From Blastocladiella britannica (taxonomy: Eukaryota; Blastocladiomycota; Blastocladiomycetes; Blastocladiales; Blastocladiaceae): a stretch of DNA of 30,629 nt. Position 1 is the stretch's first letter. Every line of letters begins with the position of its first letter. Shown here piece by piece: positions 1 to 7,862 of the stretch. Both the position numbers and the translations under genes were made by a program. The stretch lies in the NCBI GenBank assembly GCA_025349905.2, contig MU624683.1, positions 1,187 through 31,815 on the forward strand, read 5' to 3'. A model generated the notes under the pieces. The model was not told the origin of the DNA. It was given only the letters and a program-made list of their open reading frames with translations, and made no database searches.

Positions 1-1
1 C

Positions 2-172
2 AAGTACTCGGGGCATGCCATGGACTGGGCCAGCAAGAACGGCCGCATTGACGTGCTCAAGTGGTGGCGCAGCTCTGGACTCGAGCTCAAGTACTCGAAT
101 GGTGCGATGAACGGGGCCAGCAGGAACGGCCATGTCAATGTGCTCGAGTGGTGGCGCAGCTCTGGCCTGTGA
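2..172 (+). CDS. 3' end of an ankyrin-like (LEWW-type) repeat protein, partial
   Basis: This is the last 56 codons of a gene whose 5' part lies off the left edge; the TGA is at 170-172. The sequence holds two tandem 29-residue (87 bp) units, each running from KYS through an ASxNG turn to VLxWWRSSGL. The units are nearly identical at DNA level (AAG TAC TCG at 2 and again at 89). They resemble the divergent ankyrin-type repeats with a VLEWW helix that occur in large families in zoosporic fungi and protists. A second member of this style lies at 25919-27757. Ankyrin-type repeats usually act as protein-binding scaffolds, and nothing here points to a specific partner. The near-identity of the units suggests recent duplication. 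A Ty3/gypsy LTR begins 23 bp after the stop. Confidence 0.75.
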   Translation, partial: KYSGHAMDWASKNGRIDVLKWWRSSGLELKYSNGAMNGASRNGHVNVLEWWRSSGL

Positions 173-195
173 CGATTCAGACGTCACGTATTTAA

Positions 196-414
196 TGTAT
201 TGGGAACTCGGAACTTGTCTTTGGTTCACTGTCGCGAGTCAATTGTTTGGCAAGCATATATATTCTCTAAATCCTTCCACGGACCGCAGTGCCCCTCCAG
301 CAGTCGTTACATCTGACTCGCGACCTTGCACTGCGCCGTGTGACGTAGCCGTAATCTTCTTTTTCTCGCCGCTGTCAAAAACCATTGTCCACGGACAACC
401 GCTGATCCATTACA
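196..414 (-). repeat. Candidate 3' LTR of the Ty3/gypsy remnant
   Basis: On the minus strand this 219 bp segment starts TGTAATGG and ends CCCAATACA. That gives the TG...CA ends and short TGTA/TACA inverted termini expected of an LTR. It begins directly after a G-rich polypurine-like tract, which is the normal position of a 3' LTR. The matching 5' LTR is missing, so neither the boundaries nor a target-site duplication can be confirmed from this window. Confidence 0.6.
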
Positions 415-424
415 CCAGCCCCCC

Positions 425-1306
425 TCAGCGCCGACGTCGGCGCGGGACAGCAGCAGGCAATGGAGTGTCCCCTGGCTTGGGCTTGTCAGGATACTTGGCA
501 TGGAACTCCTCAGCGACCTCGCGTGCAGTTGCATTGGGGCCAGTGAAGTCAGTTGCTGGATACCAGGTCATGTCATCCGAGATGTCATAGCCAGCCCACT
601 TGATGCGGTACTGGAACTTGCGGCGGTACCACCGAGAATCGAGAGTGGCTTCGACCTCGTAGTGTTTCTCGCCGTCGATCATGTCAGGTGGCGGTGGTGG
701 TTGAGTGCGGCCAGGGAACTCAGTCACATCGGAGGGAACGTGTGGTTTGACCATGGACACCGAGAACACAGGGAAGACCTTGCCGAGGCCGTCGGGTATC
801 TCGAGCTCGACCGAAGTGTCCTTGACGAGGCGCACGACCTTCATCGGCGACGACCAGCGTGGACTGAACTTGCGTGACGGCTGGGCCAGCGCGAGATTCT
901 TGAGGTTGAGTAGTACCATGTCGCCAACCTTGTAGGCTGGTGCTGGACGATGGTGCCGATCAGCACTATCCTTCATGACAAGCTTGGCCAAATCGAGCTT
1001 CTTGACGAAGACCTCCTTGATGTTGGCCAGTCGCTGGGCAAGCTGCTCGGCGTTCTCAACCACATGCGCCAGGGCCGGCTCAGTCGTGAGTCGCGGGTGG
1101 AAACCGTAATTCGCAAAGAATGGTGACGTCTTGATCGCATCATGCTCGGCCATGTTGTACGACATTTCCGCGTATGGGATAAGCTTGGACAAGTCATTGT
1201 GTTGATACGCCACGTAATGCCGGAGCCACACACCGACGGTCCGATTGACCCGCTCGGTCTGGCCGTCGGTCTCAGGGTGGTACGCTGTCAAAAGCTTGGT
1301 GTCACG
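425..1306 (-). pseudogene. Retrotransposon pol remnant: integrase C-terminus plus chromodomain
   Basis: The frame reads from DTKLL at about 1303 and keeps the TAYHPETDGQTERVN block that ends the catalytic core of Ty3/gypsy integrases. Next come the GPY/F-like region (KVGDMVLLN and the SPRW...VVRL segment), a proline-rich linker, and a chromodomain (roughly the last 70 residues: EVEATLDSR, YRIKWAGYD, TWYPATDF). It ends in an arginine run before the TGA at 425-427. There is no ATG; the first in-frame codon near the top of the intact part is TTG. Chromodomains of this type steer integration towards modified chromatin. The 5' part of pol is lost, so the product would be inactive. Confidence 0.85.
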
Positions 1307-1397
1307 TCCGGGTCAGGGGTGGAGGCAGGGCAGTACCGGTTCGGGGGGTTCGAGGTAGGTCCGGGGGAAAAAGGTCAAATGTATTTAATCGAACAAT

Positions 1398-1429
1398 AAC
1401 AATTGACTTGCAACACTGGACCAAAGACA
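1398..1429 (+). repeat. 32-mer matching part of the LTR, inverted copy 1
   Basis: This stretch, from AACAATTGACT to ACCAAAGACA, matches the minus strand of 216-247 inside the LTR at 28 of 32 positions without gaps. Similarity does not extend clearly on either side. It is probably a relic of a related LTR in opposite orientation. Confidence 0.5.
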
Positions 1430-1664
1430 GATGGATCCACGCCGCGAGTCCTCTACTTCAACCAGTCACGCGCTCACTGCACACTAGACCAAGCACATAT
1501 ATCGATCGTTTGTTGATGTTGACGAAAAATATTGAAAATTAATGCGGACGGGCGTACCTGGCCAAAGAGGGCGGGCGGGGGCGAAAGAGGGAGGGAGGAG
1601 GGCAACCGGGTCCCCTCGCCTCCGCCCCCACGCCAGCTGTAACGGTTCGCCTCGGCAACGGACT

Positions 1665-1696
1665 AACAATTGACTCGCCACAACAAACGAAAGAGA
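1665..1696 (+). repeat. 32-mer related to the LTR, inverted copy 2
   Basis: This matches the same LTR segment (minus strand of 216-247) at 26 of 32 positions by hand alignment. It lies just beyond the stop codon of the TMCO1 gene. It may be a more diverged LTR relic. Confidence 0.35.
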
Positions 1697-1715
1697 ACCG
1701 AAAAAAAACGATTGA

Positions 1716-2587
1716 TTATTTCTCTACCGCGCCCGCCAACCGCTCGGCCATGTTGCTCGCCTGCTCCCAGATCCCAGGCCCTTTGACCACCTGCTTGGGG
1801 AACAAGATGGCGGCAAGTTGCTTGAACACCATACTGGCCAGGACGTAGATAAAAGTCGCCGAGCATGCTGTACCGTGTCTTTGGTTGTGAGAAATCGATC
1901 CGCATCAAAGTAAAAGTAAAGACATGCATACCATTTGGAGCCGCGTCATCGGGCAGACCGCGCCGGGCCATGGACCGGAAGACAGAGATCGGCTCAAATG
2001 GCAGCTTGGCCACCGCCACTCCACCGTACCTGCGTCAAAACAAAAAGTTGAGCGACAACTGTAAAAAAAAAAAAGACTGACAAACGCACAGCGAGTTGAT
2101 TTGGGTGAACGCAATCAACAGGATCAGGGCCGACATGAAGGCCGCGCGCATCTATTATGGCAAATGGGCGTCAGTTTTCCAATGTCAAGCATAAGTCAAA
2201 ATAAATACCTGAAGGCCAGAGTTGGCAGCGCGGATCGTCGTCAGCTGCTTCTCCAGGGACGTGATTTGCCGCTGGGTGTTTTTCTTTTCGATCTTGGACG
2301 ACGTCTTGAGGACGTCCACTGTGTGCAATAATGTCAGGTCCCCAATAGCAATAAACCAATCGAGTTGGACGTACAGTTGGCAAGGACGCGGTCAGCAGCC
2401 GCCTGGCTGGTCTTGTGCGCCTCCGTACTCAATACAAAGTAGTATTGGACGACTGTTTTTGGATCGCAATTAGTTGGTTGAGACGCGGACTACTACAACC
2501 AAACGGGGAGGTAAGGTACAGACATTCGGTCAGGCCATTGACGACGGCAGCGTAAATCAGGACCGAGATGAGGTCGGCGACGGCCAT
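1716..2587 (-). CDS. TMCO1: TMCO1 family ER membrane protein (calcium load-activated channel / multipass insertase subunit)
   Basis: Six exons: 2587-2524, 2452-2375, 2318-2209, 2151-2090, 2029-1932 and 1867-1716. Joined, they give 187 residues; human TMCO1 has 188. In order they encode a first membrane helix (about 5-28), a charged coiled coil (about 45-75, KIEKKN...SLEKQL), a second helix (ALILLIAFTQ) and the hallmark block VAKLPFEPISVF with GLPDDA. A third helix (TFIYVLASMVF) and a basic tail follow. TMCO1 belongs to the Oxa1/EMC3/GET1 superfamily. It sits in the ER membrane, where it works in the ribosome-translocon multipass machinery and has been described as a calcium-release channel. 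The family is absent from budding yeast. It shares a 52 bp divergent spacer with the DMAC1-like gene. The exon 1/2 junction is the least certain. Confidence 0.9.
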
Positions 2588-2639
2588 TTTTTTTTCTTTT
2601 TAAAATTCAAAAAGAAATTGAAGAAAAATCAATCGCGAA
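2588..2639. promoter_or_regulatory. 52 bp divergent promoter between TMCO1 and the DMAC1-like gene
   Basis: Only 52 bp separate the two start codons. The sequence is AT-rich, with a T-run next to the TMCO1 start and an A-rich tract towards the other gene. No TATA box is obvious. Whatever drives the two genes must be shared, or must reach into their first exons and introns. Confidence 0.5.
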
Positions 2640-2953
2640 ATGGCAACTCAATCGTCTCCTCCTGCTCCTCCTCTCGCGCACGACCGCGACTGCCTGCCGT
2701 GCCGGTTAACGGGTTCCTATTTTTACTGGATCTTTTTTTTCATTTTCTTGATTGATGCGTACTTGCACATTGACACGTCACAATACAAAAAAAAACTCAA
2801 GGAAGCGCCGCATTCGGCGGCCTCGCCGGATACTCGTTCTACCAGGCCACCATGGCGCCCGGATTTGAAAAGCTGCCCATGAATCGCCGCGTTGCCATGG
2901 GTGTTCTCGGCGTTTGCTTTGCGAGCGCATCGATCGCGCGACTCGTCTTCTGA
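2640..2953 (+). CDS. DMAC1: DMAC1-like small mitochondrial membrane protein (DUF4536)
   Basis: Two exons, 2640-2712 and 2802-2953, join (phase 1) to give 74 residues. After a short proline-rich start comes a CxxC pair within DCLPCRLTG, then a glycine-rich membrane segment (AAFGGLAGYSFYQA), a short charged loop and a second hydrophobic helix (MGVLGVCFASASIA). This matches the layout of the DUF4536/DMAC1 (TMEM261) family. In animals DMAC1 assists assembly of the distal membrane arm of respiratory complex I in the mitochondrial inner membrane. The function here is inferred from the family. The gene is divergent from TMCO1 and convergent with the eIF4E-like gene, whose stop is 54 bp away. Its small size and intron make it easy to miss. 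Confidence 0.75.
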
Positions 2954-3007
2954 CACATCCAAAATGAAAAAAGATATTTGTATTACCCAATATCTTTTCA
3001 AAGGGAT

Positions 3008-3921
3008 CTACCGAAGCACGTCCGTGTTTCGGAACGACGACTTGTCGCGCAACGAGTCGTTGTGGTCCTTGTACTCGAGTGTTGCGTTGTCGGGGAGATG
3101 CAGCAGTCCCTTGAGCGCGTCACGCGTCCGCGACAGCACGCCTGCTGCTGCCGCCGCGGCCTTTGCCTCGGAGACTGCCGCCGGGTCCGAGGAAGAGGAC
3201 GAGGATGTAGGGGAGCTGCTGCTGCCAGCCGCCTCAGGCATCCAGATCGACAAAATGTCTTCGGACGAGCGGATCGAAAGCACCACGCCGTTGATTGGGT
3301 CGTGGAATTGGTTGCCGATCATGGCCAGGAGCTGCTCACATATTTTTGTAAGTACTTGCCAAAAAAACAAAACAGGTTGACACGTACCAGATCCTCCCAG
3401 AACCGGCCAGCAATGCCCTTGCGCAACCGGATCATCCATTTGCCGCCTTTGACGTTATGGGAGTCCTGTTTTAGTTTATCCAAAAAGTGAATAAGGAAAG
3501 CAACAGCCAAAAAATATATCGTACCTCCCACATGGGCCGAATACCAGACCGAAAGATGTGGTAGTCCGAAATGGCCTGCATATCGGCGGGCCGCTTAAGG
3601 TACGCGTAGGCGCGCCAAAACTCTTGCACCTGTTATAATAAAAGCCAATTGATCAACAACCTCAGTATATCAGTACATGTAAAATAGTTTAAAAACCGTC
3701 GCAAACTCGGCAATGTTCTTGATGGCGTCCTCGTAGTTGGCAATGCGCTGGTGCGCCGACCGGTGCGAGTAGTACACGGTCCAGGCGGCCGCCAGCGGCA
3801 AAATCGGAACGGCTGCTCCTGTATCGTCGTCCGATTCGGTGCCGTAAGGAGCGGGCGACGCCGAACGCGTGTCCAGTGTCGTGGTGGTCGTGGAGGTCGT
3901 GGAGCGGAGTGCAGCTGACAT
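3008..3921 (-). CDS. EIF4E2: Class II eIF4E (4EHP/eIF4E2-type cap-binding protein)
   Basis: Four exons: 3921-3697, 3629-3525, 3465-3388 and 3331-3008, giving 243 residues. The fold is recognisable from WTVYYSHR, the EFWRAY block (dorsal-face Trp about 80), IRPMWED (cap-stacking Trp about 109), GGKWMIRLRKG, and RFWEDLLLAMIG. The residue matching Trp56 of canonical eIF4E is Tyr (ANYEDAI, about 63), which marks class II (4EHP/nCBP). These proteins bind the mRNA 5' cap, usually weakly, and repress or tune translation in the cytoplasm. The N-terminal 40 residues are Ser/Thr-rich and probably disordered. An insertion of about 30 Ser/Ala-rich residues splits the C-terminal part after SIWMPEA. The gene is divergent from SDS22 with a 72 bp spacer. 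Confidence 0.92.
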
Positions 3922-3993
3922 TGATGTGGTTTGAATGACGAAAAGAGCTGCTCTCCTTCAGCCAACCTTACGATAAAAAAAAAACATAAAGGG
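3922..3993. promoter_or_regulatory. 72 bp divergent promoter between eIF4E2-like gene and SDS22
   Basis: The two ATGs are 72 bp apart, so both core promoters lie here. The SDS22 side is A-rich just before its start. No classic TATA element is evident. Confidence 0.45.
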
Positions 3994-5493
3994 ATGGAGG
4001 ACAACGACACCGCCACAAATACAACCACCCTCGGCGCCGTGCGCGTGCAGGTGCACGTCCAAGCTGCCAACGCCGACAACCGCGACCCGTCGTCGACCAC
4101 TTACAAGTCGGCCCGTGCCACCTGGGCCCCACGGGAGGACCATGACGATGCCACTGCTCCCGAGGCGTCGATCGAGCACCTTCCTGGTGCAGCTGCCGTC
4201 GTGGCTACTACTCCTGCTAGTGCTCCTTCTCCGAATCAAATGGTCACCATTGATAGCGATGCCGAGGACGTTGACGAGCAGGACCAGGAGCAGGTCGAGA
4301 TCACGCGCACCGACGGCACGCAGATTGACGAGTCCGAGTTTCTGGCCGACATTGACGACGATGTGCCGGTAAATTATTCATTTTAAAGTTTTTCCAATGA
4401 TGGAATTGACTTCTGTAATTTAAAATTTAAAAAATAGGAAATCGACGTGACCCACTGCCGCCTGTACCGCATGGCCGACCTGGGTTTGGGCCGTTTCACT
4501 GCCTTGGAGCGACTGGGCATGCGCCAGAACCTGTTCACCAAAATCTCGGGCCTGGGTCGCCTTGCCGGCACCCTGCGGGAGCTTGATCTGTACGACAATC
4601 GCATTTCCAAGATCGATCCGATTGCCGAATTGGACCAGCTCGAGTACGTCTTTATATTTATTCATTTTTTTGTTTTGTTGGACGTTGATTCATTCATATT
4701 GCCGATTTTCAGACTACTCGACCTCTCATTCAACAAGATCAAGCGCATTCCACCGGGCCTCTTTTCCCACAAATCAAAGTTGCGCGACCTGTACTTTGTC
4801 GCCAACAAGATCTCGGTCATTGAGCACCTGGACGGTTTGGAGTCGCTGCGGTCTCTCGAACTTGGTGCCAATCGCATTCGTGTACGTCATCTCTTCTCCT
4901 TTACATTCTGTCCCACTCAAAATGATATAATAGGTCCTGGAAAACCTCGACACGCTCCCTGCCCTCGAGCAACTGTGGGTGGGCAAGAACAAGATCTCGT
5001 CGCTGTCGGGCCTGGCGCCACTGACCAACCTGACGCTGCTCTCAATCCAGTCCAACCGCATTGTCTCACTGGCCGGCATCGAGGTGCTGGTGAACCTGGA
5101 GGAACTGTACATGTCGCACAATGGTGTGCTGGAACTGACGCACTTGGAACACAACTCCAAGCTGCGGGTGCTGGATATGTGCAATAACCGGCTGGCAAAG
5201 TTGTCTGGGATTGCGGGATTGGTTCACATGGAGGAGCTTTGGGTATGTCCTTTCCTGTGTTTTTCACCATCAGTGGACTCCACTAAAAATGAAAACACAT
5301 TGGACAGCTCTCGTACAACAAGCTCGAAAACTGGAACGAGATCGAAGAGCAGACCAAGGCCATGACCAAGCTCGAAACCATTTACCTCGAGGGTAACCCG
5401 CTCCAGGCCGCCGCCGGCGCCACGTACCGGATCAAGGTCAAGACCCTTGTGCCCCAGGCCCGACAGATTGACGCTCAGATTGTTCGCCGTTGA
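3994..5493 (+). CDS. SDS22: SDS22, protein phosphatase 1 regulatory subunit (LRR protein)
   Basis: Five exons: 3994-4368, 4438-4643, 4713-4881, 4934-5242 and 5308-5493, giving 414 residues. An acidic, Ala/Thr-rich N-terminal tail of about 125 residues precedes about eleven 22-residue SDS22-type leucine-rich repeats, for example LRELDLYDNRISKID, LRSLELGANRIR and LEQLWVGKNKISSL. The usual C-terminal cap follows (LETIYLEGNPLQ...YR.KV...VPQARQID). SDS22 (PPP1R7) binds and matures the PP1 catalytic subunit and is needed for mitotic exit and PP1 targeting, mainly in the nucleus and cytoplasm. I chose the ATG at 3994 because it is the first ATG of this frame and leaves room for a promoter. The acidic N-terminal extension is longer than in many homologues. 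Confidence 0.95.
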
Positions 5494-5567
5494 ACATACA
5501 AAAAAACTTAAAAAATTATTTTAATTGACGACAACAACAAAGCAAAAGTACGAGAAAGAAAAGAGAA

Positions 5568-7253
5568 TCAGTAACGAAGGAGGTTCATGGCCGCGCGGAC
5601 ACGGTTGTAGTCGGGAAGTCCCTCGACCGGGCCAATGGCCACAATCGAGAGATCGCGGTCGTAAATGTAGTCGTGGGCGACACGCTTGACGTCGGCCACG
5701 GTGACGGCGTCCACCAGGCGGTCAATCTCGTACGGGGTCAGGCGGCGGCCGTACGCGAGCATCTGGCGACCAATCTCCTCGGCGGTCGGGGTGGTGCCGT
5801 CGAGCGACAGGAGAAGCGACGTCTTGAGCTGCTGCTTGGCGACCGCCACGGCGCCCTCGGACGGCGACAGGGCCAGGCCCATCCACTCGCGGATGGTGAA
5901 ATGCTGCAGGTCGTCCAGGTTGTCGCGGGCGTTCGACTGGAGGTAGATACCCCACAGGCCGGTGTCCGAGTAGGTGGTGTTGAACGACGTGAACGAGTTG
6001 GCGATCTTGTGGTCACGCACAATCTGCGCCAGCTTGGACGACGGGTGAGCAGCGGACGACGCCCGGTCGTACGAGCCCATCATCGCCGACGCCACCAGCA
6101 GCGGCCAGTGGTCGGGCGACGTCCACCCGGCCGACTCGACCGCAAACGCAATGTGGGCGGTGGGCATGTCGTCGTTGCGGATGCGCACGTCGGACCCGGT
6201 GAACGCCGGCTTAGCGAACTTGGCCTTGCCGGTACCGGTCGGGAGCGACCCAAAGTGCTGCTCGGCCAGCTTGCACAGCGCCTGGTGGTCCACGTTGCCC
6301 GCACCCACCACCACCATGCGGTCGGCGGTGTAGTTCTGAGCAATGTACTGCTGCAGGTCGGTGCGCTTGAGCGACTTGATGTTGGCCTCGGGACCCAGGA
6401 TCGTGTACCCGAGCGACGAGTCCGGGAACGACGTGGCGTGCAGGTGGTCAAACACCACCTCCTCAATCTGCTTGTCCACCTCGGCCGACTCGCGCAAGAT
6501 CACCGACCGCTCGCGCTCGATCGCGCCCTCGTCCAAGTTCGAGTGCTGCAAGATGTCGCCGAGAATCGCAACGCCCTTGGGCAGATCGCCCGACAGCAGC
6601 TTGGCGTAGTACACGGTGTGCTCGCGCGACGTGTAGGCGTTCAAGTGGCCGCCCATGTTCTCGATCTCGACCTCGAGGCCGGTCTGGGTGCGCGACTTGG
6701 TGCCCTGTTGTTACAATATTTTTCTTTGAGCATTTGTCGATATGAAAATCAAGAACTTAACTTACCTTGAACGAAATGTGCTCGAGGAAGTGAGCAACGC
6801 CGTTGTTGGCCTTGGTCTCGGACCGCGAGCCAGAGTCGATCCACACGCCGACGGTGGCGGTCGAGAGGGACGGGTTGGACTCGGTGGCGACCAGCAGGCC
6901 GTTGTTGAGCTTGGTGACCACGGTCTTGGGCACGTTCAGGAGCGCGCCGGGGTACGACGACGCGGCAGTGGCGAGTCCGCGCTGTTGTTATAATTCAACC
7001 ATATATGTTGGGGTGAGTATAATCGTTCGGACGTCGTGCGTTGACTCGTTGTCGTCGTTTCCGGCAATATCGTCCGCGCGGGGTGTGCAGCGGAAAACCA
7101 ACTAAACCAATCATATTATTGACCAAGGACCGGCCCTTTCAGCGTGGCCAGTTTGGTCCAGCACTGGCAAACAACGAATCAAACCAGTTTGACAAAACAC
7201 ATCGGAGAACGTACGACGTGGCGAGTGGCACCGTTACGCAGAGCAGACAGCAT
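5568..7253 (-). CDS. MAS1: Mitochondrial processing peptidase beta subunit (M16 metallopeptidase)
   Basis: Three exons: 7253-7215, 6981-6766 and 6704-5568, giving 463 residues, normal for the family. The inverted zinc-binding motif is intact: H77-F-L-E80-H81, with the third ligand E157 (ILRESAEVD) exactly 76 residues after H81. Family signatures follow ([40 protein letters not shown], and a C-terminal [13 protein letters not shown]). The active site favours MPP-beta over the inactive alpha or Core subunits; a bifunctional MPP-beta/Core1 role is possible. The enzyme removes presequences in the matrix. Its own N-terminus ([12 protein letters not shown], then RGLATA) looks like an arginine-rich targeting peptide. 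The first intron is 232 bp, the longest in the window, and separates this presequence from the mature domain. Confidence 0.95.
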
Positions 7254-7418
7254 GGCGAAATATTTAAAGTATTAATATAAAGGAATTGAACACCTCGTCG
7301 TGGTCGGTACGGTCCTTGTCTTTGGGAAGAGAGTTTATCTTTTCTCTTTCTCAAAAAAGCAGTGATATCACCGCTTAATTTTCTGCGAGACAGACAGTCA
7401 CGCTTTATCAAAAAAAAA

Positions 7419-7847
7419 ATGGACAGCTACGATTTCGACGGCGACACCCAGTTCCAAGCGGGTCTCACGGCCATTCTCGCCAGGGTCTCGGACCCGTCTG
7501 AACGCGGGGCGGCCGTGGCCAAGGCCAAGCTCTTTTATTACCAGACGTACATAAAATCAAACGATCAGAATGCCCACTCATTTTGCTCACAACCGTGCTC
7601 AAGCCGGATCGCACCAAAAGAGCCAGAGGCACCACCAAAAGAGTCGAAAACAGTGTCAAAACCCACAGTGGAGGACTCGCCCGCGTACCCTCCGTCGTTT
7701 GCCGAAATCGTGCGCCTGGTCTCCGAGGGCCTTCCCGTGCCCGGCGTCCGCGACATTCCGACCGTGATTAACCCGGAATCCCCGACCGCGCCTGTGCTTG
7801 CTCCTCGGCCAAAGCCCTGGGAATCCACCTCCTCCAACGCTGAGTAA
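7419..7847 (+). CDS. PEX39: PEX39-like protein (C6orf226/YJR012C type) with KPWE motif
   Basis: An uninterrupted frame of 142 residues starts at the first ATG after an A-run (7419). The N-terminal third is helical (FQAGLTAILARV, then AKAKLFYYQTYI). A charged Pro/Ser/Lys linker follows. The conserved block PPSFAEIVRLVSEGLPVPGV with RDIPTVIN comes next, and near the C-terminus is KPWE. This order matches the small-protein family containing human C6orf226 and yeast YJR012C, recently assigned as Pex39, which works with Pex7 in import of PTS2 proteins into peroxisomes. The role here is inferred from the motif match; no search was run. The gene diverges from MPP-beta (165 bp spacer) and ends 15 bp from the stop of the convergent P450 gene. 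Confidence 0.7.
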   Translation: MDSYDFDGDTQFQAGLTAILARVSDPSERGAAVAKAKLFYYQTYIKSNDQNAHSFCSQPCSSRIAPKEPEAPPKESKTVSKPTVEDSPAYPPSFAEIVRLVSEGLPVPGVRDIPTVINPESPTAPVLAPRPKPWESTSSNAE

Positions 7848-7862
7848 TAGAGGAATACATTT

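Larger units (their letters stand above)
196..1306 (-). mobile_element. 5'-truncated Ty3/gypsy chromovirus with its 3' LTR
   Basis: Read on the minus strand, this holds the end of a pol gene (integrase C-terminus plus chromodomain, 425-1306). A purine-rich G tract that looks like a polypurine tract (about 415-428) and a candidate 3' LTR (196-414) follow. Homology stops abruptly near 1306: upstream of the DTKLL residues the frame runs into a stop (1313-1315) and no longer looks like integrase. Reverse transcriptase, RNase H, protease, gag and the 5' LTR are therefore absent from the window. This is a dead remnant that cannot transpose by itself. The element lies just downstream of the ankyrin-like gene. 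Confidence 0.8.
1307..1715. other. Intergenic stretch between retroelement remnant and TMCO1
   Basis: No convincing coding region is visible. The left part (1315-1375) is G-rich on the plus strand. The middle holds AT-rich sequence and two 32 bp LTR-like motifs, and 1555-1630 is strongly GC-rich with purine tracts. It looks like decayed transposon sequence plus the 3' flank of the TMCO1 gene. Confidence 0.5.

Noticed and set aside
1340..1365. Possible tRNA B-box (GGTTCGAGG) upstream of the LTR-like motifs
   Set aside because: The internal box does not match the consensus beyond GGTTCGA. No A-box or cloverleaf could be drawn around it.
3931..3993. Upstream in-frame extension of SDS22 beginning at a TTG codon
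   Set aside because: There is no ATG in that extension. Using it would leave under 10 bp between SDS22 and the divergent eIF4E2-like gene, so ATG 3994 is preferred.
5673..6770. 365-codon plus-strand open frame opposite MPP-beta
   Set aside because: It is antisense to a firmly identified gene, rich in Arg, Val and Gly from GC-rich codon complements, and shows no motif. It is a shadow frame.
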